DNA of 64,000 nucleotides. It comes from Chelydra serpentina. Its lineage: Eukaryota > Chordata > Testudines > Chelydridae. The notes under the pieces were generated by a model. It had not been told where the DNA came from, made no database searches, and saw nothing but the letters and a program-made list of their open reading frames with translations. The stretch covers positions 30,412,501 through 30,476,500 of the forward strand of contig JBAIAC010000059.1 of the NCBI GenBank assembly GCA_037349315.1, written 5' to 3'. The position numbers were made by a program, and so were the translations under genes. Position 1 is the stretch's first letter. The number at the start of each line of letters is the position of its first letter. Of this stretch, positions 29,463 through 42,900 are shown piece after piece.

Positions 29463-30094
29463 GTCTTGGCCATGCCAGGACTCTTGGCACCCGCAGCCTG
29501 TACTCAGGCTCCCAGACAGGCTGGCATTAGGGTGGCTAGCCCGTGCTGCTATATCCTCACTTTTCTTCCCTGCCTCGGCTAGGTTAGGGCTAGCACAGGT
29601 CTGCCACCTCCACCGGCTGTGACACTGCACCCTGTAACTGTCAGCTCTTTGAGGCAAGGACTGTGTGTTCTGTCTGTAGAGCACCTAGCACAACAGGGGT
29701 CCTGGTCCGCTGCTACTACCATGCAAATAAATACCTGCAGCCTTACCGATGCCCCCTTGCGCAGGTGCATTGTGCTAGACTCTAATTACATGGTCACTTG
29801 TGAAAACTCACAGGAATTCCGGGGGGCGGGGGAGAAGGGCTGAGACCTGCCTCCCTGGGGAAGGGACTTGCTTAGGGTTATGGGAATGGTTAACACGGGT
29901 TAGTGGAAGAGGCAAGATTTGAGCTCCTGGATCCCAGTCTAGTGCATCTTCCCCTAGGCCAAAGGGTATTTTGGGAGGGCGGGGGGCTAGAGGTGGAATG
30001 TAGTTTCCAGTGAAATCAGCCTCAAATTGGCTCATCCCCTTTTTGCAGCACTGTTCATCCTGGCTGACCAAAACATGCTTTAACCAGCTACATA

Positions 30095-30420
30095 GCAAGA
30101 GGGTGGAGTCACTTAATCCAGCACTAAAATGCAGCTTCTTCTGGGGCATGGCGCAGCAGCTGTTTACACTGGGATCCCTCACCTGGTGCTGAGATGCAGG
30201 TGCCTCTGGGGTGGGATGCAGCTGCTGCATATATGTGTCAACCAGCACTGAGATGCTGCAACCACTGGGATGGGATGCAGCAGCTCTCTATATAAATAAT
30301 ACCAACACTGAGCTGCAGCCATCTCTGGGGTGGGATACAGCAGCCATATATAAGCATTACCCAACAATGAGATACAGTCACCTCTGGGGTTAGCAATAGT
30401 GGCTGTTTAAAAGACCAGAG
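30095..30420. repeat. About 62-bp tandem repeat, ANKRD13D-GRK2 spacer
   Basis: Five degenerate units of CAGCACTGAGATGC and TCTGGGGTGGGATGCAGCAG. The rest of 29.0-31.98 kb shows a MIR-type tail (AGCTCTTTGAGGCAAGGACT at 29,643) and no gene. Confidence 0.85.
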
Positions 30421-31985
30421 CAACCCCCAGCACAAGAGTCTGGCTAGCAGGAATGGTCACATTTTGCTGTTTGCTTCCCACCCATACACCACCTCAGCCT
30501 GGGGGCTTGCTGAAGCATGTCTCCATTTGGGGTCCTGCATTTGCTGCAAGCCCAGGACTTGGCTACCCTAGGCACCCTGGCTCCTTCAGGTCAGCTTGGA
30601 GGATCTCAGGAAGGCTGGGTCGGCTGCTGTGATTCGAGCACTGCTGTCATCTGTGCTTCCTGTTTGCAGGCAGAGCTGGTTTGGCACGAGGGTGCCTCCC
30701 CGTGGGGCGCAGGGATAATGAGAGGTTAGGAAAGGCAGTGATGGTGAATCACAGGGAATGCTGACGAAGGAATGCAAGGAGGCAGGCTAGAGTCAGTCAA
30801 GCTGTCCGGGAAGCCAGGATGATGAACTTGCTTCTCCCCAAATGTGCCAGGGATCTTTACCCACCACAAGGGGCACAAGGCACAGATTGGCTAGGCATGA
30901 GAAAGAGTCCCCACCTTGCCCCAGCACAGCACTCTGCAGGTACTTTGCGATCAGCACTGACTGCAAGGGGACACAATGCCCTCTACTGAGTCCCCACCCT
31001 GCTCCCTTCAGCACAGCACATCCAAGTGCCAGCCCTGCCAGTCTGCTTTTCTCTGGGGTGGGTGCTGCCGGCTGCCTGAGCCGGAGACGGGGCTAACACT
31101 GCCTGGCTGTTGCCTTGTTCTATTACAGCTGGTTAAATCTACCTCTCAGCTGGAACCTCCCTCTCCCATTCAGCATCTTGGAGCCATTGTTTGCCTTGAA
31201 GCGAATCCCTCAGGAGGGAATGGGCCCAGGCAGGACAAGGGCCCAGCAGCTTCTGAAGCCGAACGCAGGCCTGGCGCATGGGCAGAACAGGGAGAATCTC
31301 CAGTGGCAGGGAGCAGCATGGGGTCTGTGACACACAGCCCTGCAAGTTCCCATTCCAGCCAGGCGTGGGCCATGGCAACAGTTCGCTGCCAGCTCATTAG
31401 CCACTGAGGGGTTTGGAAACCAGGGTGGAGCTGGCTCTGGGATGCTGGGGGAGGGATGCTGGGCACAGAGGGACTGCCCCTGGGACCCACTGGCTTTGAG
31501 CCTTCCCAGCAGGAACGCAGGGCTCTTTGCTAGGACCGGGGACCCTTTTCTTGGACCAGGAGCAGGGCCCAGATCAGGTAAGCAGGGCGTTGCTCCTGTA
31601 GCCCAGAAACAGCTGCCTTGGGGGGGGGGGGGTGGCTTTGATACAGCCACAAGGCCAGCAGAGGGGAACCGAAACTGAAAGGGGGACGGGATGTATTGGC
31701 AGAGCTGGGGGGGATGCGACTCAGCACTGAAAGCACAGGATCCCCTAGCATATACCCTCCTCCATGTACAACCCCATGGCCCAGGATCCCGCAACTGAGC
31801 CCCCCACAACCCTTCCTGACCCCCAAGGCCCAGGATCTCCCAGCTGAGCCCCACATTGTGTATCACCCCCATGGAACAGGATCCCAAGTGACCCCTGTCT
31901 AGGAGGCTGCCAGAAGGGTTGGGGGAGCCCCGGCTCTGAGTCGCTCCAGCCCAGCCCGTCCCGCGGACCAGCCGCCACAGGCAGA

Positions 31986-33801
31986 GCCCCATTTTTTCAC
32001 TTTTTTATTATAAAAACTCAGTTGTCTTTTTTTCCTCTCCACTCGTTAAAATCACATTCAAAAATCGGCCAAAAAATTAACCCCGAGAAGAGACGGACCA
32101 GAAACCAATATTTACAGACACTGCGAGGGGGGATGGGTAACCCCCCCAAAGAAAATCACTCCCCAAGGGGGAAAAAAAGAGCCATTGGCAGAACGGGCAG
32201 AACTCATCACATGGGGCGGGGGAGGGCGGCGCATGCAGCACAGCCAGGTTCGCATGCGGTTGGGGGCTGGGAAACCATGGAGATGTGGGGGAATGGGAAG
32301 GGAGACCCCTCCCCCACTCCACTTGCCAAATGCTCCCCCCATACCCTGCCCTCTCTTCTACCCCGCCATGGAGGGGGTGGGAAGGGACCCAGGGTTAAGT
32401 GACCCCAAGAGCCCCCTGCCCTGGGGGAAAGAGGGAGGTTATAACACTGAGTGGGGGAGGGGAGAGGAGTGGGGGTGTCTGGCTGGAGCAATAATACAGG
32501 GGGCTATGGATGGGAGGGAGCAGCAGGGCCAGCACCCCTGGGCACAGGGGCCCCATGGCACAGACATATTTACATTGGCTGCCCTCAGACTCAGACACAC
32601 AGCACTTGGTGTTGGCACTGGCCCTCTGGCTAGCTGAGCAACAACCTCCCCGCAAAGCTCAGCTCCCACCCCAGCCAGCCGGACAGCACTGGCATCAGAC
32701 AACTCTTCCTTCTCCTTTGGCACGAGGCCCAGGCACCCATAAGGCTAGGGCCCAGCCAAGCGCCTGTCTCCTTGGGAAGGCAGAGATGTGGCACAATGGG
32801 GGCCGTTCCACCTGCTCAGACCTGGGTTTGGGTTTGGCATCGCTCATGGGTGAAACGAGTTGCCCAGGTCTGCCAGGTCAGGGAATGGCACCTTGCTATT
32901 TGGCACAGTTTATTATAAATACCCTGGGGGGTGGGCATCCCAGCAATGCAATAGCGGGGAGGGTGGGGCTGTGGGGTCAGGACTGAGGGGCATTGGCACA
33001 GTGGGGGCAGGAGCCCAGGGCTGGGGCTGTCGGCGTGGGCAGAGGCTGCCGGGGTGGGGTGGGGTGGGAGGTGTTTGCCTCCATCAGATAATTCATTGTT
33101 CATTCCTAATGTGACTCTTTCTCTTGGAGTCGGTGGTCCCCCCGCCTGATCCTGCCAGGCAGTGAATCTCCTCCCACACCCAGCCCCCACCCCTTTGGGC
33201 CCCTGGACAATCCTGAGCCCCAAGGCTCTCGGATGGCACCGTGGGTCCTCAGCCATGGGACAGCATTGCTAGGCTCGAATCCCTTCCAGTAAGAGCTGGG
33301 AACCCATGGAGAAGGGGCTGGAGGCAAGGTCTGTCCCCAACTCAATCCTCACTGCATTCTACAGGCTGGGAAGAGCATGCCCTGGGAGAGCTGGCAGAGC
33401 CCTCTAGTGTGCCAGGGATCTGGGCTATGCCCCGCCGGCAGAGCTCTCCAGCACCAGCAACGATCTGATAATGGAGAGAGAAAGGAGGAAGTTAAGTGCC
33501 AAAGAGGAAGTTCCTCCCTGTGATCCCCACATCCCGTCCTGCTGGGGGCAGGGCCAGCATGGCCCCTGCCCCATGAGCTGAGATGGGAAGAAGGGGAGAA
33601 ATGGATCCAGAATGCAGGATCCATCCCCAAATCGGGAGAGGGGGGAGTCTGTCCCACCCCCTCCAGATGCCCCGTCCCCTCCATCGGGGGTGGGGCAGGA
33701 GTCACAAGGATCAGCAAATCAACAGTTACGGTTCCGCTGGGGGTGCGAGTAAAACCCAACCCAATAAATTAAAGCCGGGGGAGAAGGGGGGGGCGTGGGG
33801 G
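31986..33801 (-). other. GRK2: GRK2 3' UTR
   Basis: About 1.8 kb from the stop codon to a T-rich plus-strand stretch where the minus strand reads AATAAA at 32,004-32,009. A second AATAAA lies at 32,909-32,914 and could give a shorter transcript of about 0.9 kb UTR. The 3' end is inferred from these signals only. Confidence 0.6.
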
Positions 33802-33966
33802 TCAGAGGCCGTTGGCACTGGAGCGCTGCAACAGCGGCACCTTGCTGAGCTCCACTATGGGCGAGCGCGGCTTGTTCTTCATCTTGGGCACCCGCTGCAG
33901 CAGCTGCTGGGCCTCGTGGTAGGCGTCGCGCAGCTCCTTCTTCCACTGCACCAGCTCAGGGTCGCT
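33802..33966 (-). CDS. GRK2: GRK2 exon 21 (residues 636-689 and stop)
   Basis: PH C-terminal helix and Gbeta-gamma-binding tail ([20 protein letters not shown] with S670, ending SANGL). Stop TGA at 33804-33802. Confidence 0.96.
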   Translation of the reverse strand, partial: SDPELVQWKKELRDAYHEAQQLLQRVPKMKNKPRSPIVELSKVPLLQRSSANGL

Positions 33967-36900
33967 CTGTGCCGGGTGACAGGGTGGGGTTAGCCATGGG
34001 AGGACTATGGAGGGGTCAGAGGTCACGGCTGGGGGCACCACGGAGGGGTCAGGCGTCACAGCCAGGGGGCGGGGTTAGCCACAGGAGCAACACGGAGGGG
34101 TCAGGGGTCATGGACAGGATGCATTATTAACCTCGGGAGCTCAGGACAGGGAAGGAGCAGCCCTAGGAAGCAGACAACCGGGATTGGGCGGGGAGCAGAG
34201 ACATGGTGTAGCCCTGGCGTAGTAGAGGGTGCCAGTGGCAGGGGAGGGGATGCTGGGGCACACTCACATCACACTGCAGGATGAGTTGCCTGTGCTCACG
34301 GGTCTTGAGGAGGATGCATTTGCGCTCCTTGATCTGCGTGTCCTCCACGGATTGGATCTCCTCCATGGTGAGCAGGGATTGCTGCAGTGGACAGAGTGCC
34401 CGGGGGTCAGAGAAAGACCATGGCTCACCCCCCCACCAAGAACTCCCCTCCCCAGCGCCCCAAGCCCTGCCCTCAGCTCCCTACCGGGGACTCGCCCTCC
34501 CCTCGCCACTCCAGCCGGTTGGGGAACAGGTAGAAGTATCGCCGTTGCCATGGCGTCAGGAAGGGGTTGCCCATCTTGGACATGTAGCCGTGCATGATGC
34601 AGTCCTTGCCCAGGGCGTAGTCTGCGCCGGGGAGAGACAGAGAGAGTCAGATCGCAGCACCAGCCAGCCGTCAACACACAGGGAAGTACCTGCAGGGGGC
34701 GCTTTAGGGAGCAGGGCAGGAATGCTGGCTGTGGGGGCACTTCCAGCTACTCCAGCCTCAGCCTCCCCCAGTGGGGGCACACTGTAGGGAGGGGAGTTGG
34801 CTGTAGGGAAGGTGGGGAGTGATGGTGAGTGGGGCTGGCCATGTGGGAAAGCTCCCAGCAGGAGACACTGTAGGGAGCAGGGTAGGCCATGGTGGAGGAT
34901 GGACCTCCCAGCAAGGTCACTGTGGGGAGCGGGGGACCGGCCATGGCATGCATCTCCCAGCAGGGGTTACCGTGGGGAGCGGGGGCCCAGCCATGGCATG
35001 CATCTCCCAGCAGGGGGCACCGTGGGGAGCAGGGGGGGCCGGCCGTGGCATGCATCTCCCAGCAGAGGGCACCGTGAGGAGCGGGGGGGGGGGAGCCGGC
35101 CGTGGCATGCATCTCCCAGCAGGGGGCACCGTGGGGAGCCGGCCGTGGCATGCATCTCCCAGCAGGGGGCACCGTGGGGAGCCGGCCGTGGCATGCATCT
35201 CCCAGCAGGGGGCACCGTGGGGAGGGGGCTCCCCCCACTCACCCTCCTCGTGGCCCAGCTGCTTGTTCTTGGCCTTCTTGCGGGCCTCCAGCTTGTCAGT
35301 CTCAGCATTGACGGCGTCGAAGACGGTCTCCGTGACTTCCTGCTGCCAGCGCTCCGAGATGGTGAGCGGGAAGTTGCGGTACAGCTCCTGGTCACTGTCC
35401 AACAGCTGGGGACGGACAGAAAGAGGTTGGGTGCGTGGGCAGCTTGGGTTGGGGGAGCCGGGGGCTCCCCCAACCCAGGTGGCTGGGTATTCCCCACACA
35501 CTCTCCCAGCATCAAGCTCTCTGGGGGGAAGGGCTGGGTGGTTGGGGGATGGGAGGCTGGTGGGAAGGTGAAGGGGCCTCCTCTCCCTCCACAATAGGGA
35601 ACTGGGGGTCCAGAGAGAGTAAAGAGCTGGGTGGGGGGCAGTGTTCCCCCTCTAATTTTCCCCACGCATGTGCAGAATGAATATTGGTGCACATAACAAA
35701 ATTCATGTGGTGGGGCTGGGGCAGAGGATTGGGGTGGGCGGGGGGAGGTGAGGGCTCTGGTGTGGGGCAGGGCTGGGGCAGAGGGTTGGCGTGTGGAAAG
35801 ATGAGGGCTCTGGCTGGGGGTGCAGGCTCTAGAGTGGAGCCAGGGATGAGGGGCTTGAGGTGCAGGCTGCCCAATGGCTACAGCGGGGAGAGAGAACTCC
35901 CCTCAGCTCTCTCTCCCCACAGCAGCATCTGGGCTGTGAGAGGGAGAGGCGCCTCTCCCCTGGCCGCGGCAGGTCTGTACCGGGGCTGCATTGGGGCCGG
36001 GCGCCTCTCCCCCCGGGGCCTTAGCAAGTCCAGGGCAGATCCATGCTGGGGGAGAGGCATCTCTCCCCGCCGCAGCCCCGAGCCCCTGCGTGTGGCTTAA
36101 TAGGCAGCCGCACAGCTTAGAGGGAATTTAGGTGGGACGTGCTGCATATGCTCCCCTGCAACCCCTCCTGGCTCCATCCCAGCACCAGCCAGCTCCTGCT
36201 GTCAACCCCAAGCGACTCCAGCCTCAGCACTGCCCCCTCCTCCCTGAGATCCTCCAACCTGCCCCCCTCACTGCTTAGCTAACCTCTCCCAGCTCAGACA
36301 CCCCCAGGCTGAGCCTCACCTCTCCTCCCCTTCCCCTTACTCAGAAACCGCCCCCCCACACACACACACAGTTCCTCCAGGCTGTGATCCATGCCTCCTA
36401 CCCACTTCCAGACACCCCCCATACCATGAACCCCTGCTCCCCACTCACCCCACCCAGGGTAAGACCCACCCCTCCCTTCTCCCTCACTCAGAGACATCCC
36501 CATAGATCCATCCCCCTAAGCTGAGATCTACTCCCCCCATCCCATGCTGCTGGGACTGTGCACAGCCATAACCCCCACTCAGGGCCTCCTCCCTCTGCTG
36601 CCTACAGTGTCAGAATTCCCACAGGGGCAGCTGGGTGTCCTGCAGCCCTCAAGCCACACCAGGGGCACCCCCCAATGGCATCAGCTGGCACTGCACCCTG
36701 AGGACCCCAGCCCCACTGTACACCTGTGCTACTGGAGTTAAGCCCCACTAAACCCTAATGACCAGAGTCCCTGCACATTGCAATTGGCCCTGGGAATGCT
36801 CAAATTCAGGGCTTGTGCTGGGAGAGGGGATGGGAGCCTGCACCAGGGAGCCCGCACCCCTTTCCAGCTGGGGGAGCTGTGCTAACCCCCCTGAGGTCCC

Positions 36901-39900
36901 TCTGGTACCTTGATCCCTTTTGTGTCCTCTTCATCGAAAGATCCGATGTCGAAGGCGTCAGCCGCGTTCACCTCCCCACGTGGCGGGATCAGGGGCGGTG
37001 GGTACTGCGGGGTCAGGGGAGGCGTTAGAGAATCTGGGGGGACAGGACAGCAGCACCCACCACATGTCCCTGTTCCTCTCCTTCCCCAGCCACTCTCCCT
37101 ACCCACCCCACTTACCTTCTGCAGGAAAACCATCTGCCAGTCCAGGCTCTGGAAGAAGGGATCCTCCTTCACCTCTTGTGCCCTGGGGAGGAAGACCAGG
37201 GGAAGGGTGGATCAGCAAAGCTGGCCTGAGGGTCCCTCTGGACCCCCACATGAGGGGCAAAGGATGCTGCAACCTATGCTGGAGCCAAGGGATCCAATTC
37301 TAGCAGGGGCAGGACTGGAGCATGGGGGTAGAGGCAGAGAGAGATGGTGCTGCCATGCCAGCAGGGGGAGCTCCGGAGCTACCTGTTCTAATACCTGTAT
37401 TTCTGTAGGTCCTATGCAAACGGCACCACTCAGGCTGAGGGATGGGTCTCTTCCAGTTGGGGGACGGTAGCCCAATGCACTCGTCCTTCCTGGGCTGGCT
37501 CCTGCCACGTGCTTGCTGGCTCCCAGTGCCATCCCAGGATGTGGCATAACCCCCCTGCTCCCCAGTCACGGACTTACCCATGCCCCATGCAGCCTAGCCT
37601 CCGGTTGACGTCTCTCTGGAGCAGCCCTTCCAGCAGGGAGCGCAGCTGAGGCGAGAAGGAGTCGGGCAACTCTACAGGCTGTGGGGGAGGGGAGAGGATT
37701 ATCTTATGGGGAGGGGCCACTCCACAGCCCTGGAAGCTCGGCAGACCCTTCCTGGGGCTGGAGGGACATCGCGGTTCCAAACCCAGCCAGCAGGGGGCGG
37801 CTGTGCGCGCGCGCGCACACACACACACACACCCCACACCACCACCACCCCCTGCAGGGGGCAGTCCCAGCCACACTGGAGCTCCACCCTGCTCGGGGGC
37901 TGAAAGGCGGGGCAAGGCTCAGGTCCATGGAGTGGGGTGTGTATGGCTGGGCTAGGCAGGGCCCTGGCTGGGAACCAGTGGGACGGGCAGCAGGTAAAAT
38001 GGGCTCAGAGCTGAAGAGCAGGGAGGTTTCTGGCCTGGAGCGACAGGGCACTGGCTTGTGCAGATGGGTTGGGGCCCCTCTCCGCACAGCCCTGAGGAGG
38101 GCAGAGATCCTGTCTGTGCCTGATCCCCCCGCCAGAGATTTCCCACTCACCATGGTCAGGGTCATGCGGTCGATCTCATGCTTGTCCTTGGTCTTGTGCT
38201 GCCGGAAGGGGCTGTGCCTGTGATGGGAGGGGAGAGGATGGTCAGATGCTGCCCATGCCATACCCCTGCCCCATGGGTGCCTCTTTCCCACATGCGCTCC
38301 CTCCCTCCCCCAAGCTTGCTTGCTCACTCACCCCCTCAGCAACTTGAAGAGCATGCAGCCCAGGGAGAACCAGTCGGCGCTGCTGTCATAAGCCACACCC
38401 TTCTGCAGCACCTCCGGCGCCATGTACCCATGCGTGCCACTGTGGGAGCACGTGGGGGGGACAGAGAGACAGACAGAGAAGGGGGTCAGAGTCCAACAGA
38501 GCCATGGCCAGCCCAGGAGCTGCAGTGACACACTCTCCCTGCAGGGGGCACCAAAGAGCCATCACAGAACCACTACAAACCCAGCCTCACCCAGCAGGGA
38601 GCGCTGCAGGGGGCAGGGCAGGAACACTGGCTGTGAAGGGAGCTCCCAGCTACTCCAGCCCCAGCCCCTCCAAGCAGGGGGTGCTATGGTGAGCGGGGTT
38701 GGGGCCACTGGCTGTGGGGAGGAGCTCCTGGCTACTCCAGCCCCAGCCTGTCCCAGACGGGGGCACTGTAGGGAGCAGGGTGGGGGCACTGACTATGAAG
38801 GGAGCTCCTGGACACTCACACACTGGCATGAGGCTTCTTCTTGGAGAAATCACAGGCCAGTCCCAGGTCCGAGATCCTGACGTGACCGAACTCGTCCAGC
38901 AGGATATTTGCTGGCTGCAGAGAGAAGAGAGCAGCCCCATGAGCCGGGGTGATGGGATGGGGAGACCCATGGTGGGGATGGAGGGGAAATGAAGCATCTG
39001 AAATGCTCTGCGAATGGGAGGGAAGCCAGTGGGTGGGAGCTGGGCAAAGCCAGTCCCTCGCTCCTGCCCTTCTCCCCTTAACTTTACCAACCATGGAGGT
39101 GGGGTCCTGGAATGGAGGCTCTGTTCTCACGCTGAGATCTCCGAGCACCACTCCCCATGGGGGCTGAGCAGGTGGGAATCCCAGGAGGGAGCAGACAGGG
39201 TTACCCTGAGGCCCTAGCATGGGGGAACCCCCGTGGTGGAAGGGGTGGGACTCTGGGACGGGGCGGGTTTACCTCAAGGTCCAGGTGTCGGAGGATGGGA
39301 GATACCAGTGGTGGGAGGAGGAGGTTTTGATGCTGACAAACCAGGTGCCAGCTCTTGCCAAGGCTTTAGGCCTCAGTCGAGCACAGCTCACCTGTGTGTC
39401 AGTATGGATCAGACGGGTGTCGGACTTACAACAATGTATTTAGACTTCATGAAATCCGTGTACATTGCTACATGTATTAATCCTGCTTATAATGTCTGTA
39501 TCCCACGCTGTCAGGTGAAACTTAAGTGTTTGCTGTAGAGCAGTAAAATGTTTGCTCTGAACTATGTAACTCACCAGACAAAAACAAAACTTTGCCTAGT
39601 GCAAAATGCCAAATCGCTATGAAAGGCATTACCTCTTGCCCATCTGGAAGGGCTATCAAAACTAAATGGCCCACTGTGGGACATCACAATACAAAGACTG
39701 CTACTTGCCCCTATGTGCAAAAGGCTTGTCCCATCAGCTTGAATTCTGGAAGAATAAAGATAACAGACTTGAAAATTGTTGATCTCTGCTGTTTGGCCTC
39801 TCACAGGACTAGAGCCAGGAAACAGAAGTAGAGATCCCCAGGGTCAACCTGGGTTAGCCCTAAAAGACGTTCAGAGCTGAGATTACTACACCTCTGTCAG

Positions 39901-42900
39901 CTTTTGGAACCATGGACTGCAACTCATTGGTGTATACATGTTTGCCTGCTTTAATCTGTAAGTAACTTGCTCATTTCTTTTTCCTAGTTAATAAATCCTT
40001 AGCTCGTTTACTATAGGATTGGCTACAGGCGTTGTCTTCGGTGTGAGATCTGAGCTACAGATTGACTTGGGGGAAGTGTCTGATCTCTTGGGACTAGAAG
40101 CAACCTGAATATTTTGTGAGCTTTGGTGTATAGCAACGAACCATCACTAAATCCAGCTGGCCTGGAGGCAACATAGACTGGCATGCCCAAGGGGACTGGC
40201 TGTGACTCCATGGTAAGACTGGTATAGTGCTTTTGGAGTTCACCGTTGTTTACGGGGTTGGTGAAACATAATTACAGAACACCCCCACGGGTCTCTGCCC
40301 TGAGGCCATGAACCCCTCCAGCGAGCGTGACACTGAGGTCCCAGTGTGGGAGGATGGACACCTGTGGTGGGAGGAGGAGGGGTTACCTTGAGATCCCAGT
40401 GTGGGAGGAGGGGACACCCATGGTGGGATTACCTTGGGCAGGGCTACAGGAGGGGATGGGATTACCTTGAGGTCCTGGTGTGGGAGGGTGGGAGACACCC
40501 CTCCGTGGTGGGAGGGGGTGGGGCTACCTTGAGGTCCCGGTACACCACGAAGCGGTTGTGCATGTGCTCCAGGCCCAGGATGATCTCAGCGGCGTAGAAG
40601 CGCATCTCGGCCTCGGAAAAGACCCCGTGCTGAGAGAGGTGGTAATGCAAGTCGCCCCCTGCACGAGACAGCCAACATCCTGGTCAACACAAGGTCCTGC
40701 CCCACAGGAAAGACAGCATGGGCCATGCATGGGGTGGCAGTGTAGCTAGTGGCTAGAAAACCAGGCTGGGAGCTAGAACTCCTGGGTTCAATCCCCAGCC
40801 CTACCACAGGCTCCTTGGGCAAATCACATCCCCGCTCTGTGCCCCGGTTCCCCTCCCACTCTTTGCCTGTGTGATCAGCAAGCTCTTTGGGGCAGGCACT
40901 ATCTCACTAAGCGTGTGCGGCACCAGACAGTGGTGCCTAGCTTGAGATTGGGTGTATTATTAATTGTAAGGGGAGACAGTGGTGGGGCAGGGGGATCCCC
41001 CAAGGATAGCAGGGGGTTCTCACCGTTCATCAGGTCCAGAATGAAGCTGAGTTTGTCAGGGGTATGGAAGGCGTAGGACATACACACGATAAAGGGGCAG
41101 TCCTGGGGCGAGAGGGCAAGATGGGTCACCCACCGAGCGAGGGAACCCCACAAACTGCGCAATTGCAGACTCCCCTCCTCCCCCACACCCGGCCCCCTAC
41201 ATTCCCCCTTGCACTGCCCTCCCACAGATTCCCCCTCACCCCACTGCATACTCCCCTGCACGCTGCCCCCCACCAACCTCCACATTACCCCATGTGCTGC
41301 TCCCACCCCTCTTCAATCCTCTCTAGATGTGCTCTCACCCCTTTTGTGTTGCCACCTCAAACTCCCTGTCCCCCCCATGTGCTCCCCATCCCCTTATGCT
41401 CTGAGCACACTCACTTCTGCCCTCCCCTGTGCTAACCGCCTCCATTGCTGTCCCCAGACCCAGGCCCCCCCCTTTACCTTAGATCGGGCTTGCCCTGTTG
41501 GGGCACCCCCCACCCCTTGTATGCCCTGTGGCGAGGCTGGCCTGGCTAGGCAGGCCCCATGACTGTGGTGCGTGGCATGTGGAGAGCTGTCCTCACCCCG
41601 GTGCTGACGAGAGACAGCATGATGCGCTCATTTAGGGCCAGCGTCTCTCCCTGCTTCATCTTAATGCGCTTCTTGTCCAGACATTTCATGGCGTACCTGC
41701 CCCGAGAGAGAAAACAATCCCTGCTGATATCCCTCTACCCCCAAGGCAAATCTCCACACTCTTCACCCCAGTATCCCTCCGTCTCCCACAGCAAATTCCT
41801 TCACCCTGATATCCCTCCACAGCAAATCCCCTCACCCTGGTATCCCTCCACCTCCTGTGGCCACAGCATTTCCCCCTCCGCAAAAAACCCTCTGTCTCCC
41901 ATGGTCATGGCAACCTCCGTAATGACAAATATCCTTTCATTTCTCCTACTTCCACAGTACCCTCCTCCTCATTGAAGATATCCCTCCGCCTGTCATAGCC
42001 AGGACAACACCAGCACCACTGGTATCCTCCCTTGCCCCCTGGGACCACAACAACTCTCCCTCGCTCTCACAGGTGTCCCTCAGCTCCAGCACCGCCCCCC
42101 CCCCCGGCCCCCAGCAGATATCCCTCCACCTCCTGGCTATAATACCCGCCCGTGCCCCCCTCCGACTTCCCAGCAGATATCCCTCCACCTCCCGACTATA
42201 ATTCCCCACCCCTCCGACTTCCCAGCAGATATCCCTCCACCTCCTGACTATAATTCCCCACCCCCCCGGATTCCCAGCAGATATCCCTCCACCTCCCGAC
42301 TATAATTCCCCACCCCCCCAGATTCCCAGCAGATATCCCTCCACCTCCCGACTATAATTCCCCACCCCCCCAGATTCCCAGCAGATATCCCTCCACCTCC
42401 CGACTATAATTCCCCACCCCCCCAGATTCCCAGCAGATATCCCTCCACCTCCCGACTATAATACCCTTCCTCCCGGATTCCCAGCAGATATCCCTCCACC
42501 TTCTGACTCTAATTCTCCCCGCCCACCCCCAACCCCGGATTCCCAGCAGATATCCCTCCACCTCCCGGCTATAATATCCTGTGCAGCCCCACCCCCGGTG
42601 TTGGCTAGTTACATTTTGCCTGTGTCCGCTTTCCGGCAACCGTACACCTCTCCGAAGCCACCGCGACCAATGATCCGGTGCACGCTGAAGTCATTCATGG
42701 TCAGCTGGGCCCACGGCAGTGGGAGAGCGGGTGAGGGTGGGGAGGAATCCAGACATTAATTGTATGGTACTACTGCAAACTCATGGCACATCGCACAGCG
42801 CAGCATGGGCTCTCAGAGCACCCCACCCGTAGGCAGGGAGCAAGAGGCTGGGCTTGGCGTTAAGGCCTCAGACTTAGAACTCCTGGATCCAGCTCTGCCA

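Noticed and set aside
34797..35692. Overlapping 225-266-codon frames on both strands
   Set aside because: Translation of the CATGCATCTCCCAGCAGG minisatellite plus GRK2 exon 18 antisense.
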